DNA from: Xestospongia muta
Taxonomy: Eukaryota > Porifera > Demospongiae > Haplosclerida > Petrosiidae
Assembly: GCA_963693285.1 (NCBI GenBank)
Contig: OY848921.1
Location: 8,011,229 to 8,075,228, forward strand
Length of the DNA: 64,000 nt
Direction of reading: 5' to 3'
The position numbers and the translations under genes were made by a program. Position 1 is the stretch's first letter. Each line of letters opens with the position of its first letter. Positions 19,507 to 30,293 of the stretch are shown here, piece by piece. The notes beneath the pieces were generated by a model. It was not told the origin of the DNA, searched no databases, and was given only the letters and a program-made list of their open reading frames with translations.

Positions 19507-19660
19507 CTTCAATGTGATATTGGGTATATGACTGCTCTAATCCAAATGACATCTTTAATGATGAAACTGTTAACAAGACTGATAAACCAGAGATGAAACA
19601 ATTAAGTTTTATCCTTCAATCAGATCAAGACAGGAGAGTTGTTATGCCTCCATCTAACCA
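19507..19660 (+). pseudogene. relic of an IDS 3' end (block A)
   Basis: About 150 bp match the last 50 or so codons of the IDS copies ([11 protein letters not shown] through the C-terminal MPPS), but with a stop, substitutions and no upstream coding sequence. A near-identical relic lies at 28,249-28,402 in the duplicated block, so it pre-dates the block duplication. Confidence 0.82.
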
Positions 19661-19942
19661 AATACCTTCTGTATGACAACATTTACATTAACTGATGTAA
19701 AGCAAGTGTCCATTTAAATAACCTAATTATGCGAATTCTTTAGGGAAGAAGCTATTCATCAAATAATGAGTCATAGTTTAGCAAATTTGTATAAGCTGGT
19801 GCAAGGAAAGCAGAGGCAGCATTGTTGATGTAAGAACAAAGAATGCAGTCTAACATATTCATATGTCTGATTGTTTTGTAAGTAGTATTCACACATAAAC
19901 ATGATTATAGTTACTGTGTTTGGGTGGTGTGATCTGAACAAG

Positions 19943-21552
19943 ATGACCTCTAAAGCAGTCTTTACTTCATTATACTTTCTAGTGTTGATTTTTTCATCTC
20001 TTAGTCAACCTACTAAGCCAAAAAATGTCCTCTTCTTTGCTGTTGATGACCTGAGACCTGAACTAGGTGCTTATGGCTATGATTTTATCAAGAGTCCTAA
20101 CATTGATGCCTTAGCCTCCAAGTCAATGTTATTTGAGAGAGCCTACTGTCAGGTGGCAGTGTGTTCACCATCACGAGCATCTCTACTGACAGGACGAAGA
20201 CCAGATACTAACCATGTGTGGAAAATAGCAGCAGATGAATACTGGCGTCAGTATACTAATGCTACTACCATCCCTCAATACTTTAAAGAGAATGGATACA
20301 TCAGTATTGGTATGGGTAAGATATTCCATCCTGGAGCTCCAAGTGGCAATGATGATGAAAAGTACTCCTGGAGTCCTGAAGGATTGCCTTATTTCCATGC
20401 AAAGGAGAATGATAGCATTGCCAATCATGCAGCTTGGTATGCTTTTGATTATAATGATAATCAACTTCGTGATGGTTCTATAGCTGACAATGCTGTAAAT
20501 GTTCTGCAACAATTGAAAAAAAAAAAACAAGTGGTGATAATCGACCTTTTTTTCTCGCTGTTGGCTTTCACAAACCACATCTTCCATTTTATTGTCCAAA
20601 ACGTTTCTATGATCTATATCCACCAGCTGAACAAACTAAACTTCCTGAAAACCCTGATGCTCCAGAAGGTATGCCAGACATTGCTTGGAGTGTGTGGGGT
20701 GAACTCCGTAGTTACAGTGACATTAAAGTGTTATTCAATCTTACAAAATGTGAACAAGATGCTGAGGCTTCTATTCGTGGTAAGGAATGCCGTGTTCCTG
20801 ATAGTAAAATCAGAGAATTACGTCATGCATATTACTCCTGTGTTAGTTTCACTGATGCACAGATTGGTAAAGTTATAACTGAACTTGAAAAGCAAGGGTT
20901 TGCTGATGATACTATCATTGTGTTGTGGGCTGATCATGGCTGGCAATTAGGAGAACATAATGAATGGTGTAAACATACTAACTTTGAAGATGCTACTCAT
21001 GTACCATTTCTTCTTCATGTACCTGGTGTCACTGATATGGGTATGCATACAAAAGCTTTTGTAGAACTGATTGACATCTTCCCTTCACTGACAGAACTAG
21101 CAGGAATCCAAACACCACCAATGTGTGCTGAGAATAACAAACTTCTTACCTGTGTAGAGGGTAGTAGTGTTGTACCTCTATTGAGTAACCCTGACCGACA
21201 ATGGAAGAAAGCAGCTTTTACACAGTATGCTAGACCTGCTGCTGGTCTGAAGGAAATTCCAGGACATCCTCCATTTTCTCCTAATGAACATGGTGAAAAT
21301 GTAATGGGTTATACAATCCGTGTAGATAAATATCGTTTTACTGAGTGGTATCAATTTGATCGTATCAATGCAAAACCTGACTTCAATGTGATATGGGGTA
21401 CTGAATTATATGACCACTCTAGTCCAGATGACAACTTCTTCAATGACGAAAATGTTAACCTGGCTGATAAACCAGAGATGAAGCAAGTTGTTGAAGAATT
21501 ACGTCATACTCTTCAAGCAGGCTGGAGAGCTGCCATGCCTCCATCAAGTTAA
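19943..21552 (+). pseudogene. IDS: iduronate-2-sulfatase-like copy 4, one-base frameshift
   Basis: This copy is full length, starting at the ATG giving MTSKAVFTSL and ending at the usual MPPSS. The reading frame breaks at a 12-A run (20,516-20,527). Here the intact copies have eight A's, a C and four A's, so this copy is one base shorter with the C lost. Upstream of the break the frame is intact with VDDLRPELG, AVCSPSR and GKIFHPG. Downstream, in the shifted frame, GVTDMGMH and all C-terminal motifs, including [10 protein letters not shown], are intact. No other lesion is visible. It is therefore either a very young pseudogene or a functional gene with a homopolymer sequencing or assembly error. 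The counterpart in the duplicated block is copy 6. Confidence 0.85.
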
Positions 21553-22109
21553 AATCCATACTCTTATATTGCTGTGCTATTATTGTGCCATGCTAATGGT
21601 ACATAAGCCATGAACTGCTGTCCCTAAAAAGACCTCTCATATATATGTGTGTTTATAATTATCATTAGCTTTCATGATGAAAATATAGTGTCCAAAGTTT
21701 GTTTGCCAACTAAGTGCAGGAAAATAAGGTATATTAACCAAATGAAATAATGTCAATATTTGGGTGCAAGTTTTGCACTAGGAGGGAGTGGTTGAGTTGA
21801 ATATTTGACCGTGGTTCACAAACTATAGCATCTAATTAAAATCATTATCTCATTTCACTTTGGTACCATAGTTTCTTCAATATGATGTGAGCCCAATACT
21901 GAGTTACTATAAAACCAAACTTGTCTAACTCAATATGTATAAAGCTAACTAGAGCCAAAATTAAATCTTTTGGTTTATAGACCAATAATTGAAACCATGA
22001 GCAAGAGATGGACCAGATATATACTATTCAAACTGAATTAACTAGAGGTTTGGTTAGTTCAATTCAAACCCTGGTTAGTTTATTAGGTCAAATAGTTTCT
22101 GATCCATCT
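21553..22109. other. intergenic spacer
   Basis: AT-rich spacer downstream of IDS copy 4. It contains short complementary words (CAAGAGATGGA near 22,003 and TCCATCTCTTG near 22,100) but no gene. Confidence 0.4.
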
Positions 22110-22424
22110 CTTGAAGAACCCTGACCAACAATGGAAGAATCGAAGCTGGTTCTTCTTAACACCCTTACCATTTTCTCCTAATGAACATAGTGAAATGTAA
22201 TGGGTTATACAATCCATGTTGATAAATATCATTTTACTGAGTGGTATTAATGCAAAACCTGACTACAATGTGATATGAGGTACTGAGTTATATGACCACT
22301 CTAGTCCAGATGACTTCTATGATGAGAACAATAATGTGGCTGATGAAGAACCACAGATGAAACAAGTTGTCAAGGAGTTATGTCGCATGCTTCAAGCAAT
22401 CTGGAGAGTTGTTATGACTCTATA
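22110..22424 (+). pseudogene. IDS 3' pseudogene fragment
   Basis: Roughly 310 bp match the last 120 codons of the IDS copies, from DQQWKK through MGYTI, DKY-FTEWY and LYDHSSPDD to the C-terminus. It has frameshifts, an in-frame TGA where TGG is expected (WGTE) and no upstream coding part. It lies between IDS copy 4 and the phospholipase-D-like pair. Confidence 0.87.
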
Positions 22425-22897
22425 GGAGAGTCCTGCCTCAATCATCGTCCTAGTAATGTCTACCTGTTACAGTTAAAATTTTTGCTACATTAATTATATA
22501 TAGTGCAAGAACATAAATATATGTACTGCTACTTTCTCTAAAGTGATTACATAATATATAAGTCTTGATATCAGTTTTTGCCTACAATTTTATATTCTAT
22601 GGTAAAGGGCATTAAACTCTTCATATGATCAGCTATTATCCTAGATATCTCTTCTTTTGTTTGGGCTACCTCATAAGTTGATAGCAAATCACACATTACA
22701 ATATACCCGTGTTTGTCAAAGACATCTTATAGTTTCTACTCTGGGTGGAGATGAGGAGCCGAGAGAGGCACAGAACAATGATGATGAGGACAAGCTATTA
22801 CAATACTCATAGTTTCTGTTTGCATTTAGTTAATTAATAATTGTTATATAATTGTAAATTTATAACCACAGTTAATTCTAGGAAACTGATTTGTCCA
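22425..22897. other. intergenic spacer
   Basis: AT-rich region between the IDS fragment and the 3' end of the first phospholipase-D-like gene. No gene seen. Confidence 0.5.
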
Positions 22898-24505
22898 TTA
22901 TAGGACACCAAACTTGTGCTCAGTTTCTTTTCCAACAGCAGTTTTGGCCGTTGGGTTCCACTTTTTAGCAAAAAGCTGATCTCCAGAAAACAAACTTGTG
23001 ATTTGCTTTGAGAGCTTCTCAGATTTAAAGGCAACATAAAAATTTCGATGTTTGTTCAAGTCATCTTTAAGCAGGGCACCTTGAAAGGAAAAGGACATTT
23101 AATTGTCCATGTACATTCAACTATTAGCATTACCTGTCATAAAGTAGAGGATGTTTTCTCCAGTATTAAGATAAGCTTGTCCATTGTGAGTGAAATACAT
23201 CTTTGTGGGTGGCTTTTCATCATACAATGGACCTCGAAATATGCGATAATTCATACCATTGTTGTAGAGCTCTAAGAGATTTTTCTAACAAAAAAAGGTC
23301 AGTGCTACTTTTTTACAGCTAGATATACCAACTAATTGACAATAAGATGATGTGCCATGTGTGGAGGGATGGATGGATTGTGAATGAATACACACAGAGA
23401 AGAGACAGATTGTTGAATAAAATACTTACATCAGATTCATCAGCTTCTTTCTTGTCTTCTAACGTATATGAAATGTTAGCAGAAGTTGAAAAATTCTGTG
23501 AAAAGGCAACTGACACGGTCCTTGCCACATTTTCATATGCAAGACTACGAGTTGCAATTTGAACAAAATTCAAATTGTTAATAGCTTGTAGTATGTAGAA
23601 CTCCACTAATTCAGGACCAGCCATAGCTAATGTGTACTCAACATCATCTGCTTCCATAATTTCTGATATGTATGGTTGGAGAGGTGACTCTAAGAGAGGG
23701 GTAGGTGGTTGAGGAACAGAGGTAATCTTGAATATAAAGCTCTGTATTACAGCTAGAGAGGCAGGATCAATAAGAGGAACAGGCTTAGTATTCATAATGA
23801 CTTTCTTTGTTGGTAGAAATGGTATACCCTTCTTAAAGTCATTGTTGAAAGTATCAACGAATAACTTCGCCACTTCATCACACTTGGTCTCCAAAATGAT
23901 TGTGCTATCTCGATTATATATGAATGATGCAGGTGTACCACTCATTGACGTGATAAGGATCTTCTCTCCACCATCAACAATAATCATTATGCCACCAATG
24001 GTCACTACTGTAGGCAGTATAAAGTTGACTTTGGCATCTTGCATGATAAACCATTCCCACATATCACAAGAGTAAGGTATGAAAGGAAATTGTGGACCGT
24101 GTGTCAAGAATCTCATTTTGATTTTCTTAACACCAACATTTGCTAGACTTTGAAAAATTGGGTTAGCTTCTTTTAGCCACATAGCTGAGACTAGAGGCTT
24201 GTTGCTCCCATAGGTCCAGCTTTTCATTTCTAAGGATTAAAAGAATGATAAAAAGTCTATCCATTCATCATCCATTTATCCATACCTGGTATGTACATAT
24301 CAATGGATTTTTTTGCAGACTGTATAAAGTCAGCAAATGGTTCGATAGAATGGTCTGGGGACATAAAGACTTTCACTTTATGTTTCTGGTCTTTACTGCC
24401 TCCCTTCTTCTTTTTCTTTTTATCATTCTGGTCTTGATCATCTTGACTAATAATAACAGGCTGTGGATTTGATCCAGGCACAGAAGGAATACCACCTGTT
24501 GCCAT
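22898..24505 (-). CDS. phospholipase-D-superfamily-like protein lacking HKD residues, copy A (4 exons)
   Basis: Exons 24286-24505, 23430-24229, 23134-23284 and 22898-23079 join in frame to 450 residues. The protein has the two-lobed layout of PLD-fold proteins: HSIEPFADFIQSAKKSID, a middle IVDGGEKILITS segment where the first HKD motif is expected, then ILQAINNLNF and MYFTHNGQAY where the second is expected. At the first site the expected His and Lys are replaced (GGIMIIVD), and at the second the His and Asp are missing. It therefore looks like a pseudoenzyme. A Lys-rich run (about residues 29-35) precedes the domain and there is no obvious signal peptide. It is head-to-head with copy B and has identical intron positions and phases. 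Family assignment is by motif shape only. Confidence 0.65.
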
Positions 24506-24742
24506 TCTTGTACCTAGTGAAATAATGAACTACCAGGAAGGTTGTTCTAATCTCTATAGTACAGAGTATATAACCCTAATCAATTGTGATAACTGTCATT
24601 CACTGGTGTTACAGTTAAGGTAACCAACATAATACTTGTAAAGGAAGCTATGATTAAAATCACATATAAATATTTGTGCATGCAGGTTCCCTTATATCAG
24701 GACATTTAGCTGATTGAACTAGTGCAAACTTTCTGGACCACA
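24506..24742. promoter_or_regulatory. divergent promoter region of the PLD-like pair
   Basis: 237 bp between the start codons of the two divergently transcribed PLD-like genes. No specific element can be named. Confidence 0.4.
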
Positions 24743-26189
24743 ATGGAGAACCCAGCACCTGTCTATATAAATGATAAGAAGAAGCACAAAGTGAAGGTTT
24801 TTATGTCACCTGATCACTCTATTCAGCCTCTTGCAGAGTTTGTCCAATCTGCTCAGCAATCTATAGATTTATATGTTCCTGGTATGTATATGCACATAAT
24901 CATACCAGCTATTTAGAATGCATTATTTCTTTTTTTATTTTTTAGAATTGCATAGTTGGAATTATGGAGAGAATAAACCACGTCTGCCTCCTGAGTGGAT
25001 CAAGGAACAAAATCCACTCTTTCAAGCACTGGCCAATGTTGGTGTTAAAAAAATACCAACAAGAGTGATTACTACTGGTCCACAGCAAACATTTTTGCCC
25101 ACTCAATGTGACATGTGGGAATGGCTCCTTCTCCAGAATGCCGAAGTGAGATACTTGGATCGTGAAAAGGTTATTATTGGAGGGACCATAATCATATTGG
25201 ACGGAGGAGAAAAAATTCTCATTACTTCTATGGACAACTCTCCTGCATCATTCATTTATAATCGAGAGAGCTCAATCATTATGGAAACCAAATGTGAAGA
25301 TGTTGCAAAACTCTTCACTGACACTTTTAATGCCGATTTCCAAATTTCGTTGCCATTTTTGCCACCAAAGGAGATGATTACAAACAACTCAGCTCCTCTC
25401 ATTGATCCAGCATCATTAGCTTTAATACAAGCAACTGTCTTCAAGATAACAGCCATAGACCAACCTCCACCACCTCTGCTTGAATCTCCTCTGCAACCAT
25501 TTGTCTCTGATATCATGGAAGCTGATGATGTAGAATATATCATTGCAATGGCAGGACCTAAAGAAGTCGAAAACGAGATTGTCTCTGCTATTAATTCCTA
25601 TACCTACTGTCAAGTTGGGATTCGCAGTCTAACCAATAAGCCTATAGCAGATGTCATATTTCAATCGTTTAAAAATACTAGCTCTACATCAATTAATCTG
25701 TCTTATACAGTGGAAACACAAGAAGAGGCCAATGCTTCAGATGTAAGTACAAGCACACATTATTTGATTATAAGAATCATGTGTTCCTCTCTCTATAGGA
25801 GAATCTTGCTGAATTGTATAAAAATGGAATGAACTATCGCCTCTATCGAGGACCTCTGTATGATGAGAAACCACCAACAAAACTCTATTTCACACACAAT
25901 GGACAAGCAACCATTAACTGTGGAGTTGATGGTGGTACTTTGTATTTCATGACAGGTAAGATTCATCCATTTTCCACCTGTCCATCCATTTATCTATGCA
26001 TCCATATTCTCAGGAAGTTTTTCTAAAGAGGATTTAAATGTGAAACGCAACTTTTACATTGGCTTCAAGTCTCCTCTCCTTACCAAAATGATGACAAAGG
26101 TTTTTAGTGGAGACCAACTTGGAGCTACATTATGGAGTCCTTCTGCTAAAACTGCTGTGGGTCCAGAACCAGAATACAAACCAGAATAA
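24743..26189 (+). CDS. phospholipase-D-superfamily-like protein lacking HKD residues, copy B (4 exons)
   Basis: Exons 24743-24881, 24946-25742, 25799-25955 and 26014-26189 join to 422 residues. I start at the ATG giving MENPAP; the frame is open a little further upstream but only with a GTG. The intron phases match copy A exactly, and the protein aligns with copy A along its length except for the shorter N-terminus (no long Lys-rich run). The first catalytic motif reads GGTIIILDGGEKILITSM, with His and Lys replaced but Asp kept. The second reads PTKLYFTHNG, keeping only the Lys. The pair arose by inverted duplication and sits between the two copies of the sulfatase block. Function unknown. 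Confidence 0.65.
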
Positions 26190-26416
26190 ACTAATTTACT
26201 GCGTACTTTATTAAAATACTTCCCTTCTTTGCTATGACAATTTTTAGTCATTACCCACAAATTAAATGATTTTTTTCACTGGCAGTGCAAAGCACACAAA
26301 ATTGAATTCATATTTAAATTTAAGCAAAATCAACAGACCAAACAAGGCAATTACTTAAACTATTCATTGTATGAAACGTATCATTAATTTATGTCCAATA
26401 TTCATATTTAAAGATG

Positions 26417-28024
26417 ATGACCTCCAAAGTTGTCTTTAGTTTGTTGTGCTTTCTTCTATTGACTTGCTCATCTTTTAGTCAACCTGATAAGCCAAAAAAT
26501 GTCCTCTTCTTTGCTGTTGATGACCTGAGACCTGAACTAGGTGCTTATGGCTATGATTTTATCAAGAGTCCTAACATTGATGCCTTAGCCTCCAAGTCAA
26601 TGTTATTTGAGAGAGCCTACTGTCAGGTGGCAGTGTGTTCACCATCACGAGCATCTCTACTGACAGGACGAAGACCAGATACTAACCATGTGTGGGAAAT
26701 AGCAGCAGATGAATACTGGCGTCAGTATACTAATGCTACTACCATCCCTCAATACTTTAAAGAGAATGGATACATCAGTATTGGTATGGGTAAGATATTC
26801 CATCCTGGAGCTCCAAGTGGTAATGATGATGAAAAGTACTCCTGGAGTCCTGAAGGATTGCCTTATTTCCATGGACAACAAAATGTAAGTATTGCCAATC
26901 ATGCAGCTTGGTATGAATTTGATTATGGCGATGATCAACTTGTTGATGGCAAAATAGCTGATAATGCTGTAAATGTCATACAGCAACTCAAGATGAACAA
27001 AACAAGTGGTGATAATCGACCATTCTTTCTTGCTGTGGGGTTCCACAAACCACATCTTCCATTTTATTGTCCAAAACATTACTATGATCTCTATCCTCCA
27101 GCTGAACAAATCAAACTTCCTGAAAACCCTGATCCTCCAGTAGGTATGCCAGACATTGCTTGGAGCATTTGGAGAGAACTTAGAGGTTACAGTGACATTA
27201 AAGTCCTTTTCAATGTTACAAAATGTGAACAAGATGCTGAAGCTTCTATTCATAGTAAGGAATGCCGTGTTCCTGATTCTAAAGTTAGAGAATTACGTCG
27301 TGCGTATTACTCCTGTGTTAGTTTCACTGATGCACAGATTGGTAAAGTTATAACTGAACTAGAAAAACAAGGGTTTGCTGATGATACTATCATTGTGTTA
27401 TGGGGTGATCATGGCTGGCAATTAGGAGAACATAACGAATGGTGTAAAGTTACTAACTTTGAAGATGCTACTCATGTACCATTTCTTCTTCATGTACCTG
27501 GTGTCACTGATATGGGTATGCATACAAAAGCTTTAGTAGAACTGATTGACATCTTCCCTTCACTGACAGAACTAGCAGGAATTCAAAAACCACCAATCTG
27601 TTCTGAGAATAACAAACTTCTTACCTGTGTAGAGGGTAGTAGTGTTGTACCTCTATTGAGTAATCCTGACCGACAATGGAAGAAAGGAGCATATTCTCAG
27701 TTTCCTAGACCTGATGTTGGCTTGAATCAAATTCCAGGACATCCTCCTTTTCCAAAAGACCATGGTGAAAATGTAATGGGTTATACAATCCGTGTTGATA
27801 AATATCGTTTCACTGAGTGGTATCAATTTGATCGTATCAATGCAAAACCTGACTTCAATGTAATATGGGGTACTGAGTTATATGACCACTCTAGTCCAGA
27901 TGACAACTTCTTCAATGATGAGAATGTTAACCTGGCTGATAAACCAGAGATGAAACGAGTTGTTGAAGAATTACGTCATACTCTTCAAGCTGGCTGGAGA
28001 GCTGCTATGCCTCCATCAAATTAA
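26417..28024 (+). CDS. IDS: iduronate-2-sulfatase-like protein, copy 5 (intronless)
   Basis: Single exon of 536 codons with start MTSKVVFSLL and signal peptide. Motifs intact: [39 protein letters not shown] and [16 protein letters not shown] (Asp-His retained). Residues around FHGQQNVSIANHAAW and YGDDQLVDGK differ from all other copies in a localised patch, while the rest is nearly identical. That suggests gene conversion or a mosaic history. It is the counterpart of copy 3 in the duplicated block, and its 3' flank matches that of copy 3. Confidence 0.9.
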   Translation: MTSKVVFSLLCFLLLTCSSFSQPDKPKNVLFFAVDDLRPELGAYGYDFIKSPNIDALASKSMLFERAYCQVAVCSPSRASLLTGRRPDTNHVWEIAADEYWRQYTNATTIPQYFKENGYISIGMGKIFHPGAPSGNDDEKYSWSPEGLPYFHGQQNVSIANHAAWYEFDYGDDQLVDGKIADNAVNVIQQLKMNKTSGDNRPFFLAVGFHKPHLPFYCPKHYYDLYPPAEQIKLPENPDPPVGMPDIAWSIWRELRGYSDIKVLFNVTKCEQDAEASIHSKECRVPDSKVRELRRAYYSCVSFTDAQIGKVITELEKQGFADDTIIVLWGDHGWQLGEHNEWCKVTNFEDATHVPFLLHVPGVTDMGMHTKALVELIDIFPSLTELAGIQKPPICSENNKLLTCVEGSSVVPLLSNPDRQWKKGAYSQFPRPDVGLNQIPGHPPFPKDHGENVMGYTIRVDKYRFTEWYQFDRINAKPDFNVIWGTELYDHSSPDDNFFNDENVNLADKPEMKRVVEELRHTLQAGWRAAMPPSN

Positions 28025-28248
28025 AGAGATCTTATATTAAACATCTTCTGTTTGTTAGCTGTTAAAGCATCCTATAACTGCTATACTAAAATGTATACTT
28101 TATTTTTATATTAGTTAAAAAAGCTATCCCTCAGATAATACAAAAACAAAACATGTCATTAGTAGTTGTATGGTATGCTACAGCTGCTGGAAGTGTTCGG
28201 AAATAATAAGAAACTAAAATAAAGCAACAAATAGAGTGGAAATATCTG

Positions 28249-28402
28249 TCTTCAATGTGATATTGGGTATATGACTGCTCTAATCCAAATGACATCTTTA
28301 ATGATGAGACTGTTAACAAGACTGATAAACCAGAGATGAAACAATTAAGTTTTATCCTTCAATCAGATCAAGACAGGAGAGTTGCTATGCCTCCATCTAA
28401 CC
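28249..28402 (+). pseudogene. relic of an IDS 3' end (block B)
   Basis: Near-identical partner of the relic at 19,507-19,660. It again covers only about the last 50 codons of an IDS gene and is not open. Its shared position between two IDS genes in both blocks shows that the block was duplicated as a unit. Confidence 0.82.
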
Positions 28403-28688
28403 ATACATATACCTTCTGTATGACAACATTTACATTAAGTGATGTACAGCAAGTGTCCATTTAAATAACCTAATTATGCTAATTCTTAAGGTAAGAAGCT
28501 ATTCATTGAATAGTGAGTCATAGTTTAGCAAATTTCTATAAGCTGGTGCAAGAGGAATAGAGGCAGTATTGTTGATGTAAGAACAAAGGATGCAATCTAA
28601 CATATTCATATGTCTGATTGTTTTGTAAGTAGTATTCACGCATAAACATGATTATAGTTACTGTGTTTTGGGTGGTGATCTGAACAAG

Positions 28689-30293
28689 ATGACCTCTAAA
28701 GTAGTCTTTACTTCATTATACTTTCTAGTGTTGATTTTTTCATCTCTTAGTCAACCTACTAAGCCAAAAAATGTCCTCTTCTTTGCTGTTGATGACCTGA
28801 GACCTGAACTAGGTGCTTATGGCTATGATTTTATCAAGAGTCCTAACATTGATGCCTTAGCCTCCAAGTCAATGTTATTTGAGATAGCCTACTGTCAGGT
28901 GGCAGTGTGTTCACCATCACGAGCATCTTTGCTGACAGGACGAAGACCAGATACTAACCATGTGTGGAAAATAGCAGCAGATGAATACTGGCGTCAGTAT
29001 ACTAATGCTACTACCATCCCTCAATACTTTAAAGAAAATGGATACATCAGTATTGGTATGGGTAAGATATTCCATCCTGGAGCTCCAAGTGGTAATGATG
29101 ATGAAAAGTACTCCTGGAGTCCTGAAGGATTGCCTTATTTCCATGCAAAGGAGAATGATAGCATTGCCAATCGTGCAGCTTGGTATGCTTTTGATTATAA
29201 TGATAATCAACTTCGTGATGGTTCTATAGCTGACAATGCTGTAAATGTTCTGCAACAATTGAAAAAAAACAAAACTGGTGATGATCGACCATTCTTTCTT
29301 GCTGTTGGCTTTCACAAACCACATCTTCCATTTTATTGTCCAAAACATTACTATGATCTCTATCCTCCAGCTGAACAAATCAAACTTCCAGAAAACCCTG
29401 ATCCTCCAGAAGGTATGCCAGACATTGCTTGGAGTGTGTGGAAAGAACTTAGAGGTTACAGTGACATTAAAGTCCTTTTCAATGTTACAAAATGTGAACA
29501 AGATGCTGAGGCTTCTATTCATGGTAAGGAATGCCGTGTTCCTGATAGTAAAGTTAGAGAATTACGTCATGCATATTACTCCTGTGTTAGTTTCACTGAT
29601 GCACAGATTGGTAAAGTTATAACTGAACTAGAAAAGCAAGGATTTGCTGATGATACTATCATTGTGTTGTGGGCTGATCATGGCTGGCAATTAGGAGAAC
29701 ATAATGAATGGTGTAAAGTTACTAACTTTGAAGATGCTACTCATGTACCATTTCTTCTTCATGTCCCTGGTGTCACTGATATGGGTATGCATACAAAAGC
29801 TTTAGTAGAACTGATTGACATTTTCCCTTCACTGACAGAACTAGCAGGAATTCAAACACCACCAATCTGTTCTGAGAATAACAAACTTCTTACCTGTGTA
29901 GAGGGTAGTAGTGTTGTACCTCTATTGAGTAATCCTGACCGACAATGGAAGAAAGCTGCTTTTACACAGTATCCTAGACCTGCTGCTGGTCTGATGCAAA
30001 TTCCAGGACATCCTCCATTTTCTCCTAATGAACATAGTGAAAATGTAATGGGTTATACAATCCGTGTAGATAAATATCGTTTTACTGAGTGGTATCAATT
30101 TGATCATATCAATGCAAAACCTGACTTCAATGTGATATGGGGTACTGAGTTATATGACCACTCTAGTCCAGATGATAACTTCTTCAATGATGAAAATGTT
30201 AACCTGGCTGATAAACCAGAGATGAAACAAGTTGTCGAAGAATTACGTCACATACTCCAAGCTGGCTGGAGAGCTGCCATGCCTCCATCATAA
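28689..30293 (+). CDS. IDS: iduronate-2-sulfatase-like protein, copy 6 (intronless)
   Basis: Single exon of 535 codons. I start at the ATG giving MTSKVVFTSL; the in-frame extension upstream begins with TTG and is not expected to be used. Motifs intact: VDDLRPELG (Asp35-Asp36), AVCSPSR with the formylglycine Cys at residue 74, [19 protein letters not shown] and [16 protein letters not shown]. One oddity is FEIAYCQ where every other copy has FERAYCQ, eight residues before the formylglycine Cys. It is the counterpart of the frameshifted copy 4 and shares about 160 bp of almost identical upstream sequence with it. Confidence 0.9.
   Translation: MTSKVVFTSLYFLVLIFSSLSQPTKPKNVLFFAVDDLRPELGAYGYDFIKSPNIDALASKSMLFEIAYCQVAVCSPSRASLLTGRRPDTNHVWKIAADEYWRQYTNATTIPQYFKENGYISIGMGKIFHPGAPSGNDDEKYSWSPEGLPYFHAKENDSIANRAAWYAFDYNDNQLRDGSIADNAVNVLQQLKKNKTGDDRPFFLAVGFHKPHLPFYCPKHYYDLYPPAEQIKLPENPDPPEGMPDIAWSVWKELRGYSDIKVLFNVTKCEQDAEASIHGKECRVPDSKVRELRHAYYSCVSFTDAQIGKVITELEKQGFADDTIIVLWADHGWQLGEHNEWCKVTNFEDATHVPFLLHVPGVTDMGMHTKALVELIDIFPSLTELAGIQTPPICSENNKLLTCVEGSSVVPLLSNPDRQWKKAAFTQYPRPAAGLMQIPGHPPFSPNEHSENVMGYTIRVDKYRFTEWYQFDHINAKPDFNVIWGTELYDHSSPDDNFFNDENVNLADKPEMKQVVEELRHILQAGWRAAMPPS

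Noticed and set aside
19901..21552. Two separate overlapping genes in IDS copy 4
   Set aside because: Alignment with the other copies shows one gene split by a single-base deletion in an A run; the second frame begins in the middle of the domain.
21830..22115. Possible foldback element
   Set aside because: Only an 11-bp complementary pair is visible, with no extended arms or second copy.
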